A stretch of 12,483 nt of DNA, taken from NCBI GenBank assembly GCA_963592185.1, contig CAVAVT010000043.1:1-12483 (forward strand), read 5' to 3'. A model generated the notes under the pieces. It was not told the origin of the DNA, ran no database searches, and saw only the letters and a list, made by a program, of their open reading frames with translations. The position numbers were made by a program, and so were the translations under genes. Source of the DNA: CAVAVT01 sp963592185. Its GTDB lineage: Bacteria; Bacillota; Negativicutes; Selenomonadales; Selenomonadaceae. How positions within the stretch are numbered: the stretch's first letter is position 1; every line of letters begins with the position of its first letter. This document shows, piece by piece, positions 7,135 to 12,483 of the stretch.

Positions 7135-7217
7135 CAGAAGGACATGCCCCGTGTAGACACACTCATGCTCCTAGCCGCCCTAGCGGTGCTAAGTTCTACT
7201 TAGGGTATATCCTTCTG
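7135..7217 (-). terminator. Hairpin repeat copy 3 (short form) nested in the purA terminator
   Basis: Arms CAGAAGGACATGCCC (7135-7149) and GGGTATATCCTTCTG (7203-7217) pair over 15 bases with two imperfect pairs. On the minus strand the distal arm runs into TTTTTTATA, making a clear terminator 26 bases after the purA stop. The loop holds 7168-7193, which matches 124-150 of copy 1 except for one substitution-length gap and two base changes, but lacks the long core hairpin. In its place is a small stem CTAAGT/ACTTAG (7189-7194 and 7198-7203). Confidence 0.75.
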
Positions 7218-7243
7218 CAAACAGATTCAATAATTCTATTGTA

Positions 7244-8530
7244 TTAGAAAATTTCCTTTGCGATAACGATGGTTTCGTCACGGTTCGGACCTACGGATAC
7301 GATGCCCAGGTCAATTCCGGTAACTTCTGCCATGCGCTCCAGATACTTTCTTGCATTCTCAGGCAGATCCTCGTACTTGCGAACCTTGCTGATATCCTGC
7401 TTCCAGCCAGGGAATGTCTCATATACAGGCTCAACCTCAGCCAGTACCTTGAGGCTTGCAGGAATCTCATTCAGAATCTCGCCCTTGTACTTGTATGCTA
7501 CGCACATTTTAATCTCGTCAAAGGTATCGAGGATATCAAGACGGGTGATTGCCATGTAGTCAATGCCGGAAAGCAGTCCTGCATAGCGTACAACGCAGGC
7601 ATCAAGCCAGCCGCAGCGGCGTGGACGGCCTGTAACGGTGCCGAACTCGTGGCCGCAGTCACGAATCTTGTCGCCGATTTCATTAAGCTGCTCTGTTGGG
7701 AAAGGACCCTCGCCAACACGGGTGCAGTATGCCTTTACTACGCCGAAAATCCTGTCAATTTTCTTTGGAGCAACACCGGCACCAACGCCGATACCGCCGG
7801 AAACAGGATGGGATGCGGTAACATACGGATATGTACCATAGTCAATGTCAAGCATGGTTGCCTGAGCACCCTCGAAGAGAATCTTGCGGCCCTCATTGAC
7901 CTCATCGTTCAGAAGGGCAATGGTGTCGCATACATATGGACGAAGACGCTCAATGTATCCCATGTACTCATTGTAGATTTCATCGAAATCCAGAGGCTCA
8001 TGGTTGTAGAGAGCCACCAGCTGCTTGTTTTTCAGTTCAAGATTGTCCTTGAGCTTGCGGGCAAATTCGTCCCCATCAAGAAGGTCGCATATACGGATGC
8101 CGATACGGTCCATCTTGTCCATGTAGCAGGGGCCGATGCCGTTCTTGGTGGTGCCAATTTTATTGGCTCCACGTGCCTCATCGCCGATACCGTCCATAAT
8201 GCAGTGGTAAGGCATTACAACATGAGCACGGTTAGAAATGCGGATACCGGAAACATCGATGCCACGGGACTCCATTGCATCCATTTCCTCAAGAGCAACC
8301 TTGGGATTTACTACAACGCCGTTGCCGATAACATTGTGTGTTCCCTTGTAAAGAATTCCGGAAGGAAGAAGACGGAGCTTGTATTCCTCACCGTTTACAG
8401 CTACTGTATGACCGGCATTGCTGCCGCCCTGATAACGTACAACTGTCTCAGCCTGCTGTGCAAGAAAGTCTACGATTTTGCCCTTGCCCTCATCGCCCCA
8501 CTGGGTGCCTGTTACTACAACTGTTGACAT
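7244..8530 (-). CDS. purA: Adenylosuccinate synthetase
   Basis: GTP-dependent joining of IMP and aspartate to adenylosuccinate, the first committed step from IMP to AMP, in the cytoplasm. The 428 residues are the normal length for the bacterial enzyme. The N-terminal GTP-site motif QWGDEGKGK (10-18) includes catalytic D13. GGSNAGHTV (35-43) contains catalytic H41. GTTKNGIGPCY (126-136) is the IMP-loop signature, and TVTGRPRRCGWLD is the later family signature. The ATG has AGGAGG eight bases upstream. It follows purB by 89 bases in the same direction. No convincing promoter lies between them, so the two are probably one operon, ending at the repeat-bearing terminator. No truncation or missing residue is seen. 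Confidence 0.97.
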   Translation of the reverse strand: MSTVVVTGTQWGDEGKGKIVDFLAQQAETVVRYQGGSNAGHTVAVNGEEYKLRLLPSGILYKGTHNVIGNGVVVNPKVALEEMDAMESRGIDVSGIRISNRAHVVMPYHCIMDGIGDEARGANKIGTTKNGIGPCYMDKMDRIGIRICDLLDGDEFARKLKDNLELKNKQLVALYNHEPLDFDEIYNEYMGYIERLRPYVCDTIALLNDEVNEGRKILFEGAQATMLDIDYGTYPYVTASHPVSGGIGVGAGVAPKKIDRIFGVVKAYCTRVGEGPFPTEQLNEIGDKIRDCGHEFGTVTGRPRRCGWLDACVVRYAGLLSGIDYMAITRLDILDTFDEIKMCVAYKYKGEILNEIPASLKVLAEVEPVYETFPGWKQDISKVRKYEDLPENARKYLERMAEVTGIDLGIVSVGPNRDETIVIAKEIF

Positions 8531-8572
8531 AAGAGTGTCCTCCTATCTATGCCGGAATCTCCGACATAACAC

Positions 8573-8595
8573 AAGGGGCTGACCTGCAGCCCCTT
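8573..8595 (-). other. Intercistronic hairpin between purB and purA
   Basis: AAGGGGCT (8573-8580) and AGCCCCTT (8588-8595) form a perfect eight-base stem with a seven-base loop. On the minus strand the sequence continues TTGTGTTATG, a poor U-tract, so termination would be partial. A tiny CGGA/TCCG stem follows before the purA ribosome site. It may adjust the ratio of the two products or protect the purB message. Confidence 0.5.
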
Positions 8596-8619
8596 ATATA
8601 ATTTACGCAAAAATATGAA

Positions 8620-9912
8620 TTAAAGTCCGAAACGCTCCATAATCATATCCACATGTCTCAGGAAGTACTTGTAATCGAAACAGTTGTCGATTTCTTCCTT
8701 GGTGAGATACTTGGTAATGTCCGGATCCTGCTCAACATTGGTCTTGAAGTCCTGGCCTTCCATCCAGCGCTTCATTGCGTTGCGCTGTACCCACTTGTAA
8801 GCATCCTCTCTCAGTACTCCCTTGCTTACAACAGCAAGCATAATGCGCTGGCTGTAGATAAGGCCGCCAGTACGGTTCATGTTGTGGAGCATAGCCTCAG
8901 GATATACCAGGAGCTTATCTATAATATTGGTGAATTTCTTAATGCAGTAGTCCACGTTGATGGTGCTGTCCGGAAGGATTACACGCTCAACGGAGGAATG
9001 GGAAATATCACGCTCATGCCACAGTGCAATGTTCTCCAGTGCAGCTACAGCGTTGCCGCGAACCAGACGAGCCATACCGCTTACACGCTCGCAGGTAATA
9101 GGATTGCGCTTGTGAGGCATTGCGGAAGAACCCTTCTGTCCAGGGCTGAAATACTCCTCAGCCTCACGGATATCAGTACGCTGAAGGTTGCGGATTTCAG
9201 TTGCGAACTTCTCGAAAGAGCTTGCAACAATTGCAAGAGCGGTCATGTACTCAGCATGACGGTCACGCTGGATAACCTGGGTTGCAAGGCGTACAGGAGT
9301 GATTCCCAGCTTCTCGCAAACCATTTCTTCAATTCTTGGGTCAATATTGGAATAGGTTCCTACAGCACCGGAAAGCTTGCCGACACTTACAACCTTCTTT
9401 GCATGTTCGATACGCTCGATATCACGTTCAACCTCAGCACTCCAGAGAGCAAGCTTCAGTCCAAAAGTCATAGGCTCTGCATGAATGCCATGTGTGCGGC
9501 CGATGCACGGAGTATGCTTAAATTCCTTTGCACGGCGGCGGAGAACATCACGGAATTTTCTCAAATCATCCAGAATGATGTCCGCAGAATCTCTCATCAT
9601 AATGCAGTATGCGGTATCCTTAACGTCACTGGAGGTAAGTCCCTTATGAACGTACTTGGAATCATCACCTACATGCTCTGCCACGTTGGTCAGGAATGCG
9701 ATGATATCGTGATTCGTTACAGCCTCAATCTCTGCAATGCGGCTTATTTCAAACTTAGCCTTTGCACGGATGTTCTTTGCGGCCTCCACCGGAATCTCGC
9801 CGAGCTCTGCCATTGCATCACATGCAGCCATTTCGACGTTGAGAATAGTCTGCCATTCATTCTCGATAGACCAGAGATGGCCCATTTCCGGGTTTGTGTA
9901 GCGTTCAATCAT
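8620..9912 (-). CDS. purB: Adenylosuccinate lyase
   Basis: Releases fumarate twice in purine synthesis: from SAICAR on the way to IMP and from adenylosuccinate to give AMP. The 430-residue length is typical of the bacterial, Bacillus-like type. Visible are NHDI with H68 (67-70), TSSDVKDT (93-100), GRTHG with catalytic H141 (138-142) and the superfamily signature SSAMPHKRNP (262-271), whose flexible loop carries the catalytic serine. The ATG has GGAGG nine bases upstream. It is the first gene of the probable purB-purA unit and is expressed from a near-consensus promoter through a leader that contains a terminator. A long antisense frame covers almost the whole gene but shows no protein-like features. 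Confidence 0.97.
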   Translation of the reverse strand: MIERYTNPEMGHLWSIENEWQTILNVEMAACDAMAELGEIPVEAAKNIRAKAKFEISRIAEIEAVTNHDIIAFLTNVAEHVGDDSKYVHKGLTSSDVKDTAYCIMMRDSADIILDDLRKFRDVLRRRAKEFKHTPCIGRTHGIHAEPMTFGLKLALWSAEVERDIERIEHAKKVVSVGKLSGAVGTYSNIDPRIEEMVCEKLGITPVRLATQVIQRDRHAEYMTALAIVASSFEKFATEIRNLQRTDIREAEEYFSPGQKGSSAMPHKRNPITCERVSGMARLVRGNAVAALENIALWHERDISHSSVERVILPDSTINVDYCIKKFTNIIDKLLVYPEAMLHNMNRTGGLIYSQRIMLAVVSKGVLREDAYKWVQRNAMKRWMEGQDFKTNVEQDPDITKYLTKEEIDNCFDYKYFLRHVDMIMERFGL

Positions 9913-9945
9913 TAATGATTTCCTCCTTAAAATTCACCGGTACTT

Positions 9946-10009
9946 GTTCCTATGAAGAACATGAAAAAAGGACTCAAATTGGCACGCTCCATGCCTCTTT
10001 TTGAGTACC
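9946..10009 (-). promoter_or_regulatory. purB leader with intrinsic terminator (candidate attenuator)
   Basis: Between the promoter and the purB ribosome site lies a complete terminator. On the minus strand the stem is built from GGTACTCAAA and TTTGAGTCC (10000-10009 and 9970-9978), plus an inner GGCA/TGCC pair, and six U residues follow at once (9964-9969). A small GTTC/GAAC hairpin follows at 9946-9960. GGTACT in the terminator arm (10004-10009) could instead pair with AGTACC near the ribosome site (9939-9944), but only over six bases. No upstream minus-strand gene in the window needs this terminator, so it most likely controls purB. I could not match it to a known purine, ZTP or PRPP riboswitch. 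Confidence 0.6.
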
Positions 10010-10035
10010 CCAGAAAACACTCGTTTCCCTTCTAC

Positions 10036-10064
10036 ATCATAGCATTAGAGCATGTTGCTGTCAA
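10036..10064 (-). promoter_or_regulatory. Promoter of purB-purA
   Basis: On the minus strand a perfect -35 TTGACA (10059-10064) and TATGAT (10036-10041) are separated by exactly 17 bases, the strongest promoter in the window. Transcription would start near 10029, giving a leader of about 117 bases before purB. Confidence 0.8.
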
Positions 10065-10106
10065 TGTGGTTTATAGGCATTCAGGCCAGATATAACCCCC
10101 TTTTAA

Positions 10107-10135
10107 TTGCATTTTTCTTACTTTATATATATACT
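10107..10135 (+). promoter_or_regulatory. Candidate promoter of the metal-sensor gene
   Basis: TTGCAT (10107-10112) and TATACT (10130-10135) are 17 bases apart. The divergent purB -35 is only about 40 bases away, so one regulator could affect both. No clear SmtB-type 12-2-12 operator was found around it by eye. Confidence 0.5.
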
Positions 10136-10146
10136 AGAAAGTGGAA

Positions 10147-10195
10147 AGGTGTCACAGAAGCTGGCTTTATGAATGCCGCTGAAAAAGGAACACCT
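10147..10195 (+). promoter_or_regulatory. Structured leader of the metal-sensor gene
   Basis: The leader from the candidate promoter to the start codon is about 135 bases. AGGTGT (10147-10152) pairs with ACACCT (10190-10195), and inside it AGC-GGC and GCC-GCT can form a second stem around 10159-10180. CTCATGAG (10194-10201) is a perfect palindrome. I tested by eye for cobalamin, c-di-GMP, lysine, NiCo and manganese riboswitch cores and found none convincing. Confidence 0.35.
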
Positions 10196-10276
10196 CATGA
10201 GTCAAAAATATCCTGCAGCGCCAGTCTAAAAACTGCGTCTAATGGATGATATTGTTTTTTATACACGGAGGCACCT

Positions 10277-10639
10277 ATGATTCAGGACAACAGCGATATC
10301 TGCGAAATTCACCATGCACACCCGGACTCGGTAAAAAAAGCCAAGCTTCACGAGCTGGACGAGACCACCTGCATGAGGCTCGCAGAGATTTTTAAAATTC
10401 TTGGGGATCCCACAAGAATTCGCATCCTTGCCCTGCTTTCCTCCAGCGAGCTCTGTGTATGCGACATAGCAGAGGCTCTTGGCATGGGCCAGTCAGCCAT
10501 TTCCCACCAGCTCAGGCTTCTCCGAGCCACCCATTTGGTGAAGTTCCGCAAGGATGGCAAGGAGGCTTTTTATTCCCTTGATGACGACCATGTGGTAAAA
10601 CTCATGCATCAGGGGCTGGAACACGTGACCCACGGCTGA
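10277..10639 (+). CDS. ArsR/SmtB-family metal-sensing repressor
   Basis: A 120-residue winged-helix repressor expected to release DNA when it binds metal. The helix-turn-helix region is ELCVCDIAEALGMGQSAISH (58-77). ELCVCD has C60 and C62, as in the alpha3 metal site of CadC and ArsR. An N-terminal extension with C9, H12, H13 and H15 could complete an alpha3N site. D103, H105, H116 and H119 have the D-x-H, +11, +14 spacing of the SmtB/CzrA alpha5 zinc site, with His in place of the last Glu. This pattern favours sensing of zinc, cadmium, lead or cobalt rather than arsenic. The ATG has GGAGG five bases upstream. No transporter or metallothionein gene is next to it; the next gene is an NlpC/P60 hydrolase 51 bases on. 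The metal specificity is inferred. Confidence 0.9.
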   Translation: MIQDNSDICEIHHAHPDSVKKAKLHELDETTCMRLAEIFKILGDPTRIRILALLSSSELCVCDIAEALGMGQSAISHQLRLLRATHLVKFRKDGKEAFYSLDDDHVVKLMHQGLEHVTHG

Positions 10640-10664
10640 TATGCTGCTCATATACTCGGTTGTT

Positions 10665-10676
10665 TAAAAATTTTTA
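10665..10676. other. AT palindrome between the sensor and NlpC/P60 genes
   Basis: TAAAAATTTTTA is a perfect 12-base palindrome in the 51-base gap. It is too AT-rich to act as a terminator. It may be a protein site or simply the AT-rich spacer before the ribosome site. No convincing promoter is seen in this gap. Confidence 0.25.
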
Positions 10677-10690
10677 GAAAGGACATCCTC

Positions 10691-11593
10691 ATGCTTTACC
10701 ATTCCAAAATTTTTAGCAAAAAATCTCACAGCCATGGTCTGGCAAAGGTTATCAGCACACTGACCCTTACAATGTTTCTTGCATCCGGTGTGACTTTGGC
10801 TGCCAGCAATTTAACGCTTAATTCCCGTGGTGACGATGTGCTGGTGCTTCAGCAGCGCCTCAGAAAGGCCGGATACACCACAGCAAAGGAAAGCGGCGTT
10901 TTTGACAATAATACCAAGCGTGCCGTGCTTGCGTTCCAGCGTGACAATAAGCTGAAAATCACCGGCGTTGTGGACAGCAGCACCTGGGATGCAATTGAAA
11001 AGGCTCCGGCTGCCTCAAAGTCCGTCCCCTCTGTGGGAAATCCAAGCTCTTCAATTGTGGATACCGGCAGCACGTCAAGCGCATCCAGTTCCGCCAATAA
11101 AATCAGCTCAGCTACGACTGGAACTACGCCCATCAACAAGTATAGAATTGGCGCTTCTTCTGAAATAAAGACCACGAAGCAGGGACTGAAGGTGGTTGAA
11201 ACCTCACCCTTCCTTTCAAAAACTAAGGTAAACAGTGTGATTTCTACCGCCAAAAAATATATCGGTGTGCCCTATCAGTTCGGAGGAACCACACCAAAGG
11301 CATTTGACTGCTCAGGCTATCTTCAGTATGTTTTCGCCCAGAATGGATACACAATTCCAAGAACCGCTGATGAGCAGTATAAGCTTGGAAAGAAAACCAC
11401 CAATACCAAGCAGCTGGTTCCTGGGGACCTGGTATTTTTCACCACCTATGAGGCTGGAGCCTCCCACTGCGGAATTTACCTCGGCAACGGACAGTTCATC
11501 CATACCTCCACCAGCAAGGGCGTCCGCATTGACAAACTGGACGACAGCTATTGGAAGCCCCGGTACTTTGGTGGAAAACATATTGTGAAGTAA
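10691..11593 (+). CDS. Exported NlpC/P60 peptidoglycan endopeptidase with PG-binding domain
   Basis: A 300-residue cell-wall hydrolase, likely a gamma-D-glutamyl-diamino-acid endopeptidase cutting stem peptides. A signal peptide (hydrophobic 19-38, probable cleavage after VTLAA) is followed by a PG_binding_1 domain (about 41-103, with LQQRLRKAGY and AFQRDN). A Ser/Thr/Ala-rich linker (about 106-146) leads to a C-terminal NlpC/P60 domain (about 178-300). Catalytic C207 is in FDCSGYLQYVF, H259 in SHCGIYLG, and H271 in FIHTSTSKGV, the usual Cys-His-His set. The ATG has AAAGGA seven bases upstream. It may share a transcript with the upstream metal sensor, since no terminator or promoter is evident in the 51-base gap. 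It ends at a bidirectional terminator. Confidence 0.92.
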   Translation: MLYHSKIFSKKSHSHGLAKVISTLTLTMFLASGVTLAASNLTLNSRGDDVLVLQQRLRKAGYTTAKESGVFDNNTKRAVLAFQRDNKLKITGVVDSSTWDAIEKAPAASKSVPSVGNPSSSIVDTGSTSSASSSANKISSATTGTTPINKYRIGASSEIKTTKQGLKVVETSPFLSKTKVNSVISTAKKYIGVPYQFGGTTPKAFDCSGYLQYVFAQNGYTIPRTADEQYKLGKKTTNTKQLVPGDLVFFTTYEAGASHCGIYLGNGQFIHTSTSKGVRIDKLDDSYWKPRYFGGKHIVK

Positions 11594-11611
11594 ATTAACA
11601 GCTCACATAAT

Positions 11612-11656
11612 AAAAAATCCCTGGCGATGCATTCTCTGCATTTCCGGGGATTTTTT
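11612..11656. terminator. Bidirectional terminator between the NlpC/P60 and DUF3298 genes
   Basis: AAAAAATCCC and GGGGATTTTTT close a stem that continues through an inner TGCA pair, with A- and T-tracts on both sides. It serves the two convergent genes, 18 bases after one stop and 16 bases before the other. Confidence 0.9.
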
Positions 11657-11672
11657 CTACACAATATGCTTG

Positions 11673-12332
11673 TTAGTATGCGATAGGTTCATCGGGGACG
11701 TCAAGATTCACCATAATGATTCCTGCGGCATACGGTCCCACCTCATAAATCTGCACCACCGCATTCACATTGCCCTTGTCATCAATAAACAAATCCTTAG
11801 GCTCCTTCAGCTCATCCACATACTTGGGATCAGCGTACAAAGTCTTTCCATACTTGTCACGAATCGCCTTGCGGATGTGTTCAATGGTGTAGTTTGCAGC
11901 CCTGTCCTTGAACTCCGGCATTGCGGAAAGTTCCTTCAGTGTCAGGGCATGTCCATCTTCCTTGCTGAAAATACGGCCGAACTTAGCAGGATTTGGATGT
12001 GCAGAATTTTCCATGTTGAAGTAAACGTCCGTTACAATGCTTATAACCTTGTCATTCTGATAGCTTACAATATTGTGGATGGTTGCCTCGCACACAGCAT
12101 CGTACTTAGTGTAGGTGTCAATCTCTGCCGGAAGATTTCTTCCATACTCCAGCATGTAGTCATTGATTGCCTTCTGAGCCTTCTTGTTCTTCAGCTGAAC
12201 CATTGGCTGATAGAATCCCACCTCATAGGTCGGGGTATCTGGCGGAGCTGTCAGCTCCTCTGCCTGGGCAACTCCACCCATAAGCATTGCACCAATCATG
12301 ATAGCTGCCGCTGCCTTTGCTGCCTTTCTCAT
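11673..12332 (-). CDS. Exported DUF3298/RsiV-like protein
   Basis: A 219-residue protein with an N-terminal signal peptide (positive MRKAAK, hydrophobic core, GVAQA cleavage near residue 24) and no further membrane segment. The body matches the DUF4163-DUF3298 layout: paired strands with VISIVTDVYFNMENSAHPNP, an ALTLKELS segment, and the C-terminal FIDDKGNVNAVVQIYEVGPYA block typical of DUF3298. In RsiV this fold binds lysozyme, but here there is no N-terminal anti-sigma part and no sigma-factor gene nearby, so that role cannot be assumed. The ATG has AAAGGA upstream at a slightly long spacing. It is convergent with the NlpC/P60 gene, and both encode envelope proteins. Confidence 0.8.
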   Translation of the reverse strand: MRKAAKAAAAIMIGAMLMGGVAQAEELTAPPDTPTYEVGFYQPMVQLKNKKAQKAINDYMLEYGRNLPAEIDTYTKYDAVCEATIHNIVSYQNDKVISIVTDVYFNMENSAHPNPAKFGRIFSKEDGHALTLKELSAMPEFKDRAANYTIEHIRKAIRDKYGKTLYADPKYVDELKEPKDLFIDDKGNVNAVVQIYEVGPYAAGIIMVNLDVPDEPIAY

Positions 12333-12483
12333 TTTTCATCATCCTTTGCAAAAAATACAATAAATAATTCCTTGCTCTTTATACCTATATCGTACAAAAT
12401 CATTACCGCAATAACCATTAGAATACAATTATAACGCCATTGTTCAAGTTTTTCCGCAGGAAAAACATTCCACATTGCGTTTC
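12333..12483 (-). promoter_or_regulatory. Upstream region of the DUF3298 gene
   Basis: An exact TATAAT occurs on the minus strand at about 12428-12433, but no good -35 lies 16-18 bases from it, so the promoter is unresolved. A perfect inverted repeat GTTTTTCC/GGAAAAAC with a three-base loop lies at 12448-12466. It could be an operator or the end of a transcript coming from beyond the window. Confidence 0.35.

Noticed and set aside
8653..9915. A 420-codon open frame antisense to purB, and similar long frames opposite purA and gdhA
   Set aside because: They lie fully inside strongly supported enzyme genes, lack ribosome sites and protein motifs, and are explained by the codon use of the sense genes.
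10052..10249. A 65-codon plus-strand frame ahead of the metal sensor
   Set aside because: It covers the purB promoter and the sensor promoter, has no ribosome site and shows no family features; it is better read as a control region.
10136..10276. Known riboswitch class in the metal-sensor leader
   Set aside because: Cores of cobalamin, c-di-GMP, lysine, NiCo and manganese riboswitches were looked for by eye and did not fit.

Overview
The window is a stretch of bacterial chromosome with nine complete protein genes and no rRNA, tRNA, CRISPR array or transposase that I can see. Strong AGGAGG-type ribosome sites, sigma-A-type promoters (for example TTGACA-17-TATGAT before purB) and hairpin-plus-U-tract terminators point to a Firmicutes-type genome of moderate GC content with AT-rich spacers. 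The gene set (NADP-type glutamate dehydrogenase, a Tat-exported FAD oxidoreductase, an RsiV-like exported protein) would fit an anaerobe of the Negativicutes, perhaps Selenomonas-like. That placement is an impression from protein style, not a demonstrated assignment.

Layout, left to right. Positions 1-224 hold the first copy of a hairpin-forming repeat and possibly the 3' end of a plus-strand reading frame. Next come minus-strand genes: a CgeB-like glycosyltransferase (225-1253), a Tat-signal FAD-dependent oxidoreductase (1487-2986), a secreted S41-type peptidase (3265-5298), glutamate dehydrogenase gdhA (5609-6958), adenylosuccinate synthetase purA (7244-8530) and adenylosuccinate lyase purB (8620-9912). 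A 364-base divergent control region (9913-10276) separates purB from two plus-strand genes: an ArsR/SmtB-family metal sensor (10277-10639) and an exported NlpC/P60 cell-wall hydrolase (10691-11593). A bidirectional terminator separates these from a convergent exported DUF3298/RsiV-like protein (11673-12332).

purB and purA probably form one unit and supply steps of AMP synthesis: purA makes adenylosuccinate from IMP, and purB releases AMP from it and also acts earlier in the IMP pathway. Their transcript starts with a leader carrying a full intrinsic terminator ahead of the purB ribosome site, so attenuation is likely. Most other minus-strand genes have their own promoter and terminator and look monocistronic. 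The sensor and NlpC/P60 genes are 51 bases apart with no terminator between them and may be co-transcribed.

The most unusual structure is a dispersed repeat family with three copies (about 92-225, 1331-1472 and 7135-7217). Each lies just downstream of a minus-strand stop codon and is enclosed by gene-specific inverted arms. In two copies the outer arm runs into a U-tract, so the repeat sits in the loop of what looks like an intrinsic terminator. Other points for a second look are an open frame continuing 53 codons past the S41 stop into a strong hairpin, a structured leader before the metal sensor, and the two apparent metal sites of that sensor although no transporter gene is beside it.
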